DNA of 64,000 nt from Aquipuribacter hungaricus (GCF_042663885.1 NZ_JBHSXV010000001.1), one strand, 5' to 3'. Counted from the first letter of the stretch, positions 33,401-41,072 are shown. Notes: generated by a model not told the origin, from the sequence alone. Made by a program: numbers and translations.

Positions 33401-35015
33401 CGGTCTTGACCCGCTGGGCGAGTGCCTCCATCTCGACGGCCTTCGCCTCGTCGCCGGCGGCCCGGTACGCCTCGGCCGAGGCCATGGCGTTGGAGTACAG
33501 GTAGGCGCTCTCGGCGCGGTCCATGTTGACCTCGCCGTTCTCGCGCGCCCAGTCGAAGGACACCGCGTCGGCGTCGTTGCCGGTCATGGCGCCCCAGTCG
33601 TACTCGATGAGGTCGTTGCCGTTGCCGTCATAGGCCTCGAGGAGGCCCTCGACGTCGTTCTCGCCGTAGACCGCCAGGTTCTCCGCGACCGGGGCGGGGC
33701 CGCCGTGCAGCTGGTAGGAGCGCCAGCCCGCCTCGGTGACGTACTCGGTGTAGGAGTTGCTCCAGTTGGCCGGCGAGCCGGGGTTGTCCTCCATCTTCCC
33801 GCTGCGCGCGGTCTCCCCCGCCGACACCCAGGGGCCGTAGGAGTACACCGGGTCGCGGAAGTACTTGAGGTCGTCGATGAACATGCCGGTGGTGAGGACG
33901 ATGGCGTTGTTGTAGCCGGTGACGCCCTCCATGGAGGTCGGGAACTGGAAGTCGTTGCCCGGGACGTCCGCGTCGAGGAAGTTGAACCGCATGAGCCACC
34001 AGCGGTAGAAGAGCGTCTTGTCGATGTTGTCCTCGGGGGTGTCAAGGAACGGGATGTTCTCCGCCCACCACCGGTTGTACGACGTGACCTGCTCGGTGAA
34101 CGCGGCCTGCGGGGTCACGGCCCGGTAGGCGTCGTACTCGGTGCGCGACTCCGGGATCTCCGTCGTCACGTAGCCGAGCTGGACCTTGGTGCTGGCCGTG
34201 CCGCTGGCGGGGACCTCGAGCTGCCGCGTGAGCGCCCCCGCGGCGGCGGTGAAGCCGTCGCCGGACATACGCGGGTACAGCGTGGTGATGCTGTTCTTGG
34301 TGACCTTGGTGCCGGTGAGCTCGTCGCCCTCGGCGGTGGTCGCCATCGGCGAGACCGCCCGCAGCTCGACGCCCTTGGCGGCGCCGTCGGTGCTGCTCAG
34401 CTCCAGGTTCGTCACGGCCACGTTGTTGTGGGTGATGAACTTGTGCTGCACCAGGCGCAGCCCGGCCGCCGCGTTGACGAAGGTGCTCCGCCAGTAGCTC
34501 GGTGTCTGCTTGCGCTCGGCGGTGACCTCGGTCATGACGACGTCGTTGCCGCCGACCTTGGCGGTGATCGTGTAGACCGACCCGGCGCCGAGCTCGTGCC
34601 AGTACGCGGCCGAGCCGCCGAAGCCGATGACGCCGGGCTGGTGGGTGTACATGTAGGCCGCCCGCCCCCGGGAGAACAGCCAGTTGTTGGTGTCGCCGTT
34701 GCCGCCCGCGGTGCCGGTGCGGGCGAGCATCTGGTCGATCCAGAAGTCCTTGGTGCTGTCGGTCCCGGCGCCGGCCGCGAGGTCGGCGTCGAAGACGGAC
34801 TGCAGCTGGTTGCCCACGGTGGGCGGGACCGGCAGCGGCGGGACCGGGGTCGTCGACCCCGCCCACGTCGGGTACCCGATGCCGGCGTTGAGCCGGTCCG
34901 GGTCGTCGGCCGCGGCGGGCTGGGCGCCCAGCAGCGTGGCCACGAGGACGGTCCCGAGGGTGGCCGCGGTCGTCGCGGCCCACCTCCGGTGCCCTCTGCG
35001 CAGGGAACGGTTCAC
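27447..35015 (-). CDS. Giant secreted multidomain glycosidase: GH121-like + GH43 + binding/Ig modules + fasciclin
   Basis: A 2,522-residue exported protein. Approximate order: Sec signal 1-37 (cut after QPAAA); (alpha/alpha)6 glycosidase 38-818 (TLFYRWWLMRFNFL, YGPWVSAGE, WGDEQSIGYRSW), assigned as GH121/MGH1-like by context; F5/8-type C domain 852-1013; Ig/PKD-like 1018-1108; discoidin-like module 1118-1275; two Big_4-type Ig repeats to 1425; DPDPDPTEEPG linker; GH43 propeller 1442-1752 with D1456 (SADPA), D1593 (IDPT) and E1644 (EGAW) as base, pKa-modulating and acid residues; second discoidin-like module 1767-1922; Ig-like repeats 1922-2175; third discoidin-like module 2182-2330; fasciclin (FAS1) domain 2343-2522. 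GTG 35015 is chosen because GAGGAG lies 5 bases upstream. No cell-wall anchor is seen. Likely role: extracellular release of arabinose disaccharides and side chains. Confidence 0.85.
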   Translation of the reverse strand: MNRSLRRGHRRWAATTAATLGTVLVATLLGAQPAAADDPDRLNAGIGYPTWAGSTTPVPPLPVPPTVGNQLQSVFDADLAAGAGTDSTKDFWIDQMLARTGTAGGNGDTNNWLFSRGRAAYMYTHQPGVIGFGGSAAYWHELGAGSVYTITAKVGGNDVVMTEVTAERKQTPSYWRSTFVNAAAGLRLVQHKFITHNNVAVTNLELSSTDGAAKGVELRAVSPMATTAEGDELTGTKVTKNSITTLYPRMSGDGFTAAAGALTRQLEVPASGTASTKVQLGYVTTEIPESRTEYDAYRAVTPQAAFTEQVTSYNRWWAENIPFLDTPEDNIDKTLFYRWWLMRFNFLDADVPGNDFQFPTSMEGVTGYNNAIVLTTGMFIDDLKYFRDPVYSYGPWVSAGETARSGKMEDNPGSPANWSNSYTEYVTEAGWRSYQLHGGPAPVAENLAVYGENDVEGLLEAYDGNGNDLIEYDWGAMTGNDADAVSFDWARENGEVNMDRAESAYLYSNAMASAEAYRAAGDEAKAVEMEALAQRVKTAVMGTLWDAEDNLIKHRQAGDSNLLVDWKEINNYYPFTVGLVPKPGDADYDDDYTEALRLWKYADEYPIFPFYTANQADAAERGGEGSNNFSIINSTVTFRMLSSVLRDYPSEHIDASYYKKLLYWNAWSHYIDGDNRMPDQNEFWNSASANTGWGDEQSIGYRSWIHHTILGTTNFTMIEDAMGLRPRSDAKIELDPIDIDWPYFTANNIRYRDKDLTVVWDEPGDGQRPYGTDVPEGYSVFLDGSLAFTVGSLGRVVFDPATGTVTEKDDDVEVLATNASSLQAPEQVRFGDDERVVDLFAKAGADIRTSTTGTANLAEGAAVEATYTAEETYSSAEAAVDGTTINEPFWGTAGSPSATDSITLDLGAAQAFDDVRVYFYRTSSSDSPQGGRLAGTRQGYAAPSMYSVEYLDGSTWTPVPGQAKNPVYPRGNYNQVQLPEVTASKVRITVTHAPGFRTGIKEVQVRRTGAEAPAVTNAAPSVTARPDAAFSQPGAARLVGTVLDDGLPSGQLSSTWTVVEAPEGASALFADARSATTVVRFSTGGRYVLRLTATDGEQSASTDLVVEASGADGAGADVSGAATPTASYTAGWNNVRAVNDGAGANSGGAQDAIWGTWSGSRPASQWLQYTWASPVRVTGSDVMFWSDVAAGTGDGVAVPASWKIQYLDADGAWVDVTGADGYGTERTGTNATTFDAVTTTALRATFSASPNAAGTSFSAVAVAEWEVFADAPVAVDALDVRTTTGQLPALPGTVGVTYADGSRSTAAVVWPEVTPEQVAGDGSFTLTGIVDGSTLPAQVTVWVRSTPPAQVNTVDPVRVGTRTGVAPALPATVTVQYNDGSREMLPVAWEAVDPADYAQVGTFDVGGTVEGPGGQATATATVTVTASGGGGTDPDPDPTEEPGNPILGDGSYYSADPAPLVVTGEDGEEELFVYTGHDEAGPTTNDFIMNEWGAFETDDWRSGEWTHHPSLMRPEEVFSWASPGRAYAGQVVEGVDGRYYWYVPVHEEASTAGDKFGIGVAVSDTPLGPWTDHAGGPLVSQSLPAPNTVHNIDPTVLVTGEGAEAEVHMWWGSFSQLRRVELDQDMKTVTSPAQTVTGLTGFFEGAWAFEREGTYYMAYAANNAGPTSSCTPAVYHACIAYGTAPSPEGPWTYRGVILPPVSSTTSHPGIVEVDGGWVLAYHTADAVGGNHFRRSVAVDELLWDDSVTPAAIRPVVTTPRPVADPTPRANVAHEATVSVSNTPVPTQYWTKALNDELVRPNPLPPDMWGTYDGDHAAQEWVQYTWDTPVRVEGSRIDFWADQPAGSGVGVAPPTSWTVEYWDDEDGWLPVPGASGYPTSTAGPQATTFDAVTTTQLRAVLDASTDGQTYAALAVEEWEVLATQAASLQDLEVTVEVGETDLPRTTTVGFADGTELEALVTWDAVEADQVDEAGATFEVEGTVLGQAGGRVTAVVTVVAAEAPAGDTAAPEVTLTPLGSRGTDGWFRSAVDVLVEAVDDSGLRSTLRTRVDDGTWTATGPARDVEVRVSGEGSHTVAAQAVDRAGNTSGTEQLVVRIDSAAPVVGATVDAAARSITLDATDAGSGVRRVEVRQGEGWVAYTAPLVAPSLDRFDVTYRAVDAAGNVGTAQVATVAADISGPLSGPVAALATPTASYTAPWNNLDAVNDGQVPADPSTGQQWGTWSGDRPASQWLQLTWPRAIRVTDAEIVFDADSPRGTGNGVAPPAGWVLQHLAVDGTWVDVETTSAYGTDPGVAHRITFTPVTTTALRVVLQADSDGTTFSALGVVELGVTADDPGTDPEPPVYGTETSLAEVLGADTSGPEQPKDADGEDFDLVWAAVQRVLAEKPGSPVAVLTDPTAAVTVFLPDDDAFRAGLPALLPGRVANEKAAATRMRSLSVAQLETLLLDHVVVGATVVSADVARMDGQQVTTAAGTVLTVSVGEAGIRLLDADGAVVAVVDADRVDVNLGQVQVAHVIERLITG

Positions 35016-35021
35016 TGTCAC

Positions 35022-35438
35022 TCCTCGTCGTCGAGCAGGTGGTTTCCGTGGCTGACCCAACCCCGCGGGCCAGGGGACCGCAATCCTTTTCGGGAACTTT
35101 CGGCGGAGGCCGAAACGGTGGGGCGCGGGACGCTCCCGAAGGTCCGGCGCAGGCCCCGCGACGCCCTCTCGGGCCGCCTCGGACCGCGAGCTGCGCCAGG
35201 GCTCGGACCGTGACCGGTGCCGTCCGCCGGCCCGGCGGCAGGCGACAACCACGGACTGGACAGCCGTTCAGGCTGAACAGCTGTCCAGTGCCGTGCATCT
35301 CCTGCTGAGGTCGCCGCGGGCAGCGCTGGTCGGGTGGACGCTGGACACGCGTCCAGGCTGGACGGATGTCCGGTGGCGCTGACTGCCCCGCTGCAGCCAG
35401 GGCGCTCCCGCGGCCGAGCCCCGTCCTCCTGCTGGTCG
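35022..35438. promoter_or_regulatory. Upstream regulatory region of the giant enzyme gene
   Basis: 417 bases between the GH127 stop and the giant gene start hold no gene but several symmetric elements: TTTCGG-N6-CCGAAA (35098-35115), a CTTTTCGGGAACTTTCGG direct repeat of TTTCGG (35086-35103), a 33-bp nested palindrome (35256-35288) and CTGGACACGCGTCCAG (35341-35356). The CCGAAAAGG core on the minus strand also occurs in the binding-protein promoter at 40971. The region probably has a promoter separate from the transporter operon. Confidence 0.6.
35256..35288. repeat. 33-bp nested inverted repeat
   Basis: Outer arms CTGGACAGC and GCTGTCCAG are perfect 9-bp complements; one mismatched base in, an inner GTTCA-GGC-TGAAC forms a second palindrome. 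The element could be an operator or an RNA hairpin; a second, shorter TGGAC/GTCCA palindrome follows at 35341-35356. Confidence 0.8.
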
Positions 35439-37493
35439 TCAGACCGTCGGCAGCCAGACGCGCATCGTGGCCGGGCCGCGGTTGGCCCAGTCGTGGTACG
35501 GCCGCAGGACCACGTCGAACTCGTCGACGGGCTGACGGGGACCCCCGTCGGACGCGTCGTGGCCCGCCCGACCGACGGGCGAGCCGCCAGAGGGCGAGCC
35601 GACGGCGGGAGAGCCGCCGGCACCCAGGCCGCTGGGACCGGCCGGCCCGCCCGGGCCGGCCGGGTCGTACGGCCATGCGGCGTCCGCCGTCACCACGCGC
35701 CGCGCGCGCAGCGTCACGGCCCCGTCCACCTCGACGAGCGGGGCGGACGGGTCGACGACCAGGTCGTCGACCGAGCCGTCGAAGGGCAGGTCGACGGACT
35801 CCGCGCACAGCACCTCCGGGCCGCGCTCGACCGCCACGCACCCTCGGACGGCGTCGATGCGGGGGTGCGGCCGGGTCAGGCGCGGCTGCACCGGCAGCTC
35901 GAGCACCACCTGCTCCCCCGCCCGGAACCGGCGGTGCACCGTGACCGTCCCGGGCGCGACCGGCTCGGACGCCCCGTCGACCTCCAGGACGGCACCCGCG
36001 GCCCACCCGGGCACGCGCAGGCTCAGCGTCCACGGTGAGCCCGCGTCCTCGAGCACGACCACCCGGACCGACCCGGCGCGCGGGTACTCCGTGCGGACCT
36101 CGAGCTCGATGCGGCGGCCGTCCGCCAGCCGGGTCGACACCCGGGACGGCGCGTACTGGTGCAGCTGCAGGCCGTCGTCGTCCACGGTGGCCAGGTAGGC
36201 GCCGAGGCTGGCGAAGGTACGGGCCACGTTGGTGGGGCAGCACGACACCGAGAACCACGGTGCGCGCAGCGACGAGGCCGCGCGACCGACCGCGCGGTCG
36301 GGGTCGGGCACGCTGCCGAGCACGCGCTGGTGCAGCGTGTTCGTGTAGAAGAAGCTCGTGCCGTCGTGGCCGGGCGAGGTCGCGACGACGTTGAACAGGG
36401 TGCGCTCGACGAGGTCGGCGAAGCGCGTCTCCCCCGTGGCCAGCAGCAGCCGCCACGACAGCATGACCGACCCGATGCCGGCGCAGGTCTCGGAGTAGGC
36501 GCGGTCGGGCGGGAGCACCCAGTCCTCGCCGAACGCCTCGTCCTGGTGCCTCGACCCCATCCCGCCCGTCACGTAGGTGCGGCGGGCCACCGTGGCCCGC
36601 CACTGCCGGTCGACCGCCGCCAGCAGCTCGGTGTCCCCGGTCTCGACGGCGACGTCGACCGCGCCCGAGGCCAGGTAGGTCGCGCGCACGGCGTGGCCTC
36701 GCAGCACGTCCGCCTCGCGCACCGGGACGTCGTCCTGGAAGTACGACCGGCCGAACTCGACGTCCTCGAGCACCTGGTGCCCGCGCCGCTCGACGAACAG
36801 CCGCGCCTGCTCGAGGTACCGGGCCTGGCCGGTCACGCGGTACAGCTCGACAAGCGCCGGCTCGATCTCCGGGTGCCCGTCGACGGACTGGATGCCGTCG
36901 GCGCCGAAGACCTCGCAGACGTGGTCGGCGGCACGGCAGGCCACGCGCACCAGCTCGTCGTCGACCCCGCTGACGCGGGCCCGGGCGACCGCGGCCTGGA
37001 CGAGGTGCCCGATGCCGTACAGCTCGTGGCCCCACTCCAGGTCCGACCAGCGCGGCGCCTGCCCCGGCCGCCCGTAGCAGGTGCCGACGTAGCCGTCGGG
37101 CTCCTGGGCGGCCGAGACGCGGGACACGATGGCCGCGAAGCGCGCCTCGAGGGCCGGCGAGCCGGTCCGGCCGATCTCCCAGGCCATGGCCTCGAGCAGC
37201 TTGTAGACCTCGGTGTCGGCGAACTCCCGGCCCGTGCGGTCCTGCGGCAGCCGGCCCTGGACGGCGGCGTCGAAGTTGCCGAGCCAGCCCTCGCGCTCGA
37301 GCCAGTGCTCGACGTGGGCGATCCCCCGCTCCCCGTTCGTCCGCTGCCGGTCGCCCCAGAAGCCGCCGGTGATCTGGACCTCGTGCACCCCGAGCGGTCG
37401 GAGCGTCCCGCCGACCGGGTCCACCGGCCGGCCGGAGCCCGGCGCGTCGGCCCGGCCCGTCGTCCGGTGGCCGAGCACTGCCTGCGACGTCAT
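35439..37493 (-). CDS. Cytoplasmic GH127 beta-L-arabinofuranosidase (HypBA1-like)
   Basis: A 684-residue enzyme without signal peptide, matching Bifidobacterium HypBA1 in layout: VQITGGFWGDRQRTNGE near the N-terminus, KLLEAMAWEIGRTG, the acid/base Glu in SRHQDEAFGEDW (E319), metal Glu/Cys in YSETCAG (E335, C337), and nucleophile/zinc Cys pair in SVSCCPTN (C418, C419). Spacing closely follows the E322/E338/C340/C417/C418 set known for HypBA1, so the zinc-cysteine retaining mechanism should operate. It releases L-arabinose from beta-1,2-linked arabinosides. The ATG at 37493 is 4 bases after the upstream permease stop, so it is the last gene of the importer operon. A Gly/Pro/Ser-rich insert lies near the C-terminus. 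Confidence 0.92.
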   Translation of the reverse strand: MTSQAVLGHRTTGRADAPGSGRPVDPVGGTLRPLGVHEVQITGGFWGDRQRTNGERGIAHVEHWLEREGWLGNFDAAVQGRLPQDRTGREFADTEVYKLLEAMAWEIGRTGSPALEARFAAIVSRVSAAQEPDGYVGTCYGRPGQAPRWSDLEWGHELYGIGHLVQAAVARARVSGVDDELVRVACRAADHVCEVFGADGIQSVDGHPEIEPALVELYRVTGQARYLEQARLFVERRGHQVLEDVEFGRSYFQDDVPVREADVLRGHAVRATYLASGAVDVAVETGDTELLAAVDRQWRATVARRTYVTGGMGSRHQDEAFGEDWVLPPDRAYSETCAGIGSVMLSWRLLLATGETRFADLVERTLFNVVATSPGHDGTSFFYTNTLHQRVLGSVPDPDRAVGRAASSLRAPWFSVSCCPTNVARTFASLGAYLATVDDDGLQLHQYAPSRVSTRLADGRRIELEVRTEYPRAGSVRVVVLEDAGSPWTLSLRVPGWAAGAVLEVDGASEPVAPGTVTVHRRFRAGEQVVLELPVQPRLTRPHPRIDAVRGCVAVERGPEVLCAESVDLPFDGSVDDLVVDPSAPLVEVDGAVTLRARRVVTADAAWPYDPAGPGGPAGPSGLGAGGSPAVGSPSGGSPVGRAGHDASDGGPRQPVDEFDVVLRPYHDWANRGPATMRVWLPTV

Positions 37494-37497
37494 CGCT

Positions 37498-38385
37498 TCA
37501 CCCCTTGAGAGCACCGGACATGAACCCCCGCACGTAGTGGCGCTGCAGGAGGAGGAACAGGACGACGCACGGCAGGGCGAGCACCACGACGCCGGCCTCC
37601 GTGGCGCCGTAGTCGACGATGCCCATGACCTGCTGGCGCATGTTGGCCACCGCGAGCGGCAGCGGGACCTTGCCGGAGTCGCTGATGAGGATCAGCGGCG
37701 TGATGAAGTCGTTCCACGCGGCGAGGAAGGCGAAGAGCCCGACCGTGATGAGCCCGGGCTTGACGGCGGGCAGCAGCACCCGCCGCAGCGCGCCGAACGT
37801 GCCGCAGCCGTCGACCAGCGCCGACTCCTCGAGCTCGCGCGGCACGGACTCGAACGAGATCCGCATCATGAACGTCGCGAACGGCAGCTGGAACATGGTG
37901 AGCACGAGGGCCAGGCCGACGAGCGAGTTCGACAGCCCGAGGGCGTTGAGCAGCACGTACAGCGGGATGAGCAGCGTCGCGTACGGGACCATGAGGATCG
38001 CCAGCGTGAGCAGGAAGAGCAGGTCCTTGCCCGGGAACCGGAACATCGCGAAGGCGTAGCCGCCCAGCAGCGACGTGGTCAGCGTGAGGACGACCGTCAG
38101 CCCGGAGACGATGACGGAGTTGAGCAGGTACTGCCAGATCCCGGCCTGGTAGTTGGCCAGCGTCACGTAGTTGGCGAAGCCCCAGCCGACGCTCTGCGCG
38201 GTCCCGCCCTGCGGCGAGACGGACGCGACGGCCGCCCACACCAGCGGGAACAGGAAGACGACCGCCAGGCCGCCGGCGAGGACGACCGCCGGCGTGCGGG
38301 CGAGCAGGGAGCCGACCGACGGGCCCCGGTCGCGGCTGCCGCCGGCGGCGGCGGGGGTGCGGGCCGGGCGCGTGGTGGTCGCCAT
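37498..38385 (-). CDS. Carbohydrate ABC transporter permease (MalG type)
   Basis: A 295-residue permease with six predicted transmembrane helices. The EAA-type loop that contacts the ATPase is seen as ELEESALVDGCGTFGALRRVLLPAVKPG, typical of MalG-family permeases. The ATG at 38385 shares one base with the stop of the upstream permease (TGATG), showing translational coupling; the GH127 gene follows after 4 bases. No ATP-binding subunit gene is present in this locus, as is common in actinobacteria, where a shared MsiK-like ATPase energises many sugar importers. Confidence 0.9.
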   Translation of the reverse strand: MATTTRPARTPAAAGGSRDRGPSVGSLLARTPAVVLAGGLAVVFLFPLVWAAVASVSPQGGTAQSVGWGFANYVTLANYQAGIWQYLLNSVIVSGLTVVLTLTTSLLGGYAFAMFRFPGKDLLFLLTLAILMVPYATLLIPLYVLLNALGLSNSLVGLALVLTMFQLPFATFMMRISFESVPRELEESALVDGCGTFGALRRVLLPAVKPGLITVGLFAFLAAWNDFITPLILISDSGKVPLPLAVANMRQQVMGIVDYGATEAGVVVLALPCVVLFLLLQRHYVRGFMSGALKG

Positions 38386-39326
38386 CAGCGGTCCCCTCCC
38401 CGCAGGCCCTTGAGCTGGGCGACGTTGAGCAGGACCAGCGCCCCGAGGACGATCATCGACACCGCCGCCGCCACGCCCAGGTCGTTCTGGCCCTGGAAGG
38501 CGACGTTGTAGACGAGCTGGACGATGGTCACCGTGCTGTTGTCCGGCCCGCCCTTGGTGAGGATGTAGAACTGGTCGAACGCCAGCAGCGACCCGGTGAC
38601 GCAGAGGATCGTGCACAGCGCGAGCGAGGGCCGCAGCAGCGGCACCGTGATGCGGGTGAAGGTCTGCCACCAGCCGGCGCCGTCGATCCGGGCCGCCTCG
38701 TAGACGTCCCCGGAGATGGCCTGCAGCCCCACGAGGAGCAGCAGCATGTAGAAGCCGGCGAAGCGCCAGACGATGAGGAACACCGTCGACCACAGCGCCG
38801 AGGTCGGCGTCCCGAGGAACGACACGGGCTCGTCCACGACGCCGAGGCCCTGCAGCGCCTGCCCGAACGGGCCCGACTGCGGGCTGTACAGCGCGTAGAA
38901 CAGCAGGGAGGCCGAGGCCAGCCCGAGCGCGCTGGGCACGAGGAAGGCGGTCCGGACGAGGCTCTTCCACCGGCTGCTCTCCTGGACCAGCAGCGCGAGG
39001 CCGAGGGAGACCGCGAGCAGGATGACGGTCGTCACCACGGTGTAGGTGAGGGTGAACGCCACGGCCGGCCAGAACAGGCGCAGGTCGACGGCGGCCACGT
39101 AGTTGTCGGGCGCGTTGAGCCCCCGGTCCCCGGCGAACAGCGGCCAGTCCGACAGCGACATCCGGACGACCAGCAGCACGGGGACGAGGAAGAACAGGAC
39201 GAGGAAGACCAGGGTCGGCGTGGCGTACAGCCAGCCGACGACGGCCCGGGAGCTGCGCAGCGGGCGCCGCCTGCCGCGCGGACGTGCCGCGACGGCGGGC
39301 ACCGTCGGCGTCGTCGTGGTCGTCAT
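38385..39326 (-). CDS. Carbohydrate ABC transporter permease (MalF type)
   Basis: A 313-residue permease with six predicted transmembrane helices (first VVGWLYATPTLVFLVLFFLVPVLLVVRMS). The EAA-like loop is DVYEAARIDGAGWWQTFTRITVPLLRPS. It pairs with the downstream MalG-type permease and the upstream lipoprotein binding protein to form an importer for arabinose-containing oligosaccharides, judged from the neighbouring HypBA1-like enzyme. It starts 115 bases after the binding-protein gene. Confidence 0.9.
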   Translation of the reverse strand: MTTTTTPTVPAVAARPRGRRRPLRSSRAVVGWLYATPTLVFLVLFFLVPVLLVVRMSLSDWPLFAGDRGLNAPDNYVAAVDLRLFWPAVAFTLTYTVVTTVILLAVSLGLALLVQESSRWKSLVRTAFLVPSALGLASASLLFYALYSPQSGPFGQALQGLGVVDEPVSFLGTPTSALWSTVFLIVWRFAGFYMLLLLVGLQAISGDVYEAARIDGAGWWQTFTRITVPLLRPSLALCTILCVTGSLLAFDQFYILTKGGPDNSTVTIVQLVYNVAFQGQNDLGVAAAVSMIVLGALVLLNVAQLKGLRGGDR

Positions 39327-39441
39327 GGGTGCCTCCGGGGGACGGGGCCGGGTCGCGTCGGGCGAGCCGGCCGGGAGCGTGCTGCGGCGGGGCGGACGGC
39401 GGTGGCGCCGGGGTCCGCAGCCACCGGCGCCACCGCGGTCC

Positions 39442-40755
39442 TCACTGGCCGAGCACCTCGGTGACGGCCTCGGCGTCCTCGTCGACGGACGTGCCGCCCT
39501 CGAAGACGGCGTTGCGGAACAGCGTCACCCAGGGGCTGTCGGGCGCGTTGAACGCCTGCTGGAAGTTCACCGCGACCGGGGTCCTGCTGTCCGGCGCGCC
39601 GGCGACCTCGTTGATCGCCAGGACCCGGGGGTCCTCGCGGCTGTACTCGTTGTCAGCCAGGTCGCTGCGGGAGACCGTGCTGTCGTTGGCCGCGAGCACC
39701 TCGACCTGGGCCTCCTCCGACATCAGCCACTGGAGGAAGTTCCACGCGGCGTCCGCGTTCTCGGAGTCCTTGGAGATGCCGATGCCGTCGCCGCCGACGA
39801 ACGTCGACTGGCCGCCGTCGACGCCCGGGATCGGCACGACGCCGACGTCGACCGTCTCGTCGGCCGTGGCCAGCAGGGTCGCCGGGTACGGCATCACGCC
39901 GATGTTGCCCTCCTGGAAGTCGGCCACCCAGGTCGCGCCGGTCTCGTCGCGGCTGCCCGGGGCGACCGCGCCGGCCTCCCACAGCTCCCGCCAGGTGCCG
40001 TAGACCTCCTTGGCGGCGTCGCCGGCGAGCAGCGCCTCGGTCCCGTCCTCGTTCATGACCTCCTCGCCCGAGGCCCACACCATGGGGAACCACGTGAAGA
40101 CGTTGCAGCCGCCGCAGTTGCCGCCGAAGTACGTGCCGTACACGCCGGGCTTCCCCAGCGCCTGGACCGCGAGGGCGTGCTCCTTGAACTCCTCGACCGT
40201 GGTCGGGCCCTGCTCGGGGTCCAGGCCCGCCTCGGCGTACAGCTCCTTGTTCCAGAAGATCACCGACAGGTCGAGCACGAAGGGCAGCACGTACTGCGCG
40301 TCCTCGTAGGTCCCGGCGTCCAGGTGGCCCTGGTTGATCTCGTCGGCGTGGTCCAGCTGCGAGACCCGGTCGGTGATGTCGGCGAAGAGCCCTGCCTCGG
40401 TCCAGTTCGGGACGTACACGATGTCCGCGGCGAAGAGGTCGGGCAGCTCGCCGCTGCCGGCGGCGGCGCCGACGCGCGAGACGTAGTCGTCGTTGGGGGT
40501 GATGGTGAGCTCGACCTGGTTCTCGTGCGTCTCGTTGTAGGCGTCGACGAGGAGGTTGGCCTGGTACTCCAGGGGCGCCCGGGTCCAGAGCGTGAGCGTC
40601 GTGCCGTCGTCCACCCCCTCCACGCCGCCCTCGCCGCTGCCGCCGGCCGCGGGGGCGCTGTCCCCGCCGCCGCACGCCGCCAGGCCGGCCACGAGCACCC
40701 CGGCCGTCGTGACGGCCAGGACCGTCCGCCGACGGGCTGTCCACCTGCGTGTCAT
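39442..40755 (-). CDS. Extracellular sugar-binding lipoprotein of ABC importer
   Basis: A 437-residue solute-binding protein of family 1 (maltose/oligosaccharide type). It has a lipoprotein signal (TVLAVTTAGVLVAGLAACGGG, Cys after LAA), then TLTLWTRAPLEYQANLLVDAYN at the start of the mature domain, and later PYPATLLATADETVDVGVVPIPG and WNFLQWLMSEEAQVEVLA. ATG 40755 has GAGGAGA 6 bases upstream. It is the first gene of the transporter operon and has a good promoter with an overlapping putative LacI operator at 40971-41015. The most likely ligand is a beta-L-arabinooligosaccharide such as the disaccharide released by the giant enzyme. Confidence 0.9.
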   Translation of the reverse strand: MTRRWTARRRTVLAVTTAGVLVAGLAACGGGDSAPAAGGSGEGGVEGVDDGTTLTLWTRAPLEYQANLLVDAYNETHENQVELTITPNDDYVSRVGAAAGSGELPDLFAADIVYVPNWTEAGLFADITDRVSQLDHADEINQGHLDAGTYEDAQYVLPFVLDLSVIFWNKELYAEAGLDPEQGPTTVEEFKEHALAVQALGKPGVYGTYFGGNCGGCNVFTWFPMVWASGEEVMNEDGTEALLAGDAAKEVYGTWRELWEAGAVAPGSRDETGATWVADFQEGNIGVMPYPATLLATADETVDVGVVPIPGVDGGQSTFVGGDGIGISKDSENADAAWNFLQWLMSEEAQVEVLAANDSTVSRSDLADNEYSREDPRVLAINEVAGAPDSRTPVAVNFQQAFNAPDSPWVTLFRNAVFEGGTSVDEDAEAVTEVLGQ

Positions 40756-40970
40756 CTGCGATCTCCTCGAGCTGTCCGTGGGTCGTCGGCGCGGCCCGGT
40801 CGGCCGTGCCCTGGGGAGACATCTCGACCCGGACCCTGCGCCCGGAGGCTGCTCGGGTTTTCGTCGAGCTGTTCGGTGCTGGTGCGCCGGCAGGGCCCAT
40901 GAGCGCGCCGTAGCGCTCCAGGACCCGTCGCGGCGGTGCTGTGAGCCGGTCACCCCTCCCGGCCGTCTGA

Positions 40971-41015
40971 CCGAAAAGGCTTTCAGAACATATTGCGGCC
41001 GGTGGGGCGCGTCAA
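40971..41015 (-). promoter_or_regulatory. Promoter of the importer operon with overlapping operator
   Basis: On the minus strand TTGACG (41010-41015), a 17-base spacer and TATGTT (40987-40992) make a near-consensus housekeeping promoter. The imperfect palindrome CCGAAAAGGCTTTCAG (40971-40986) covers the expected start point, the position where LacI-type repressors block initiation. The lacI-like gene diverges at 41073, with TACAGT (41029-41034) as its possible -10. Confidence 0.72.
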
Positions 41016-41072
41016 GCACTCCACCGGATACAGTCCGTCCCGACGACGACCGGAAGGCGGCAGGAGGAGCCA

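Noticed and set aside
27363..35213. A 2,616-codon open frame on the plus strand opposite the giant enzyme gene
   Set aside because: It is the GC-rich shadow of the real minus-strand gene: Arg/Gly/Val/Asp-rich with no domain, no signal and no plausible start, while the minus strand shows clear glycosidase, Ig and FAS1 domains.
37213..38511. A 432-codon plus-strand frame over the permease genes
   Set aside because: Glu/Arg/Gln-rich shadow typical of the strand opposite membrane-protein genes; no domain.
39103..40902. A 599-codon plus-strand frame across the binding-protein gene
   Set aside because: It is antisense to a lipoprotein with a proper signal, ribosome-binding site and promoter.
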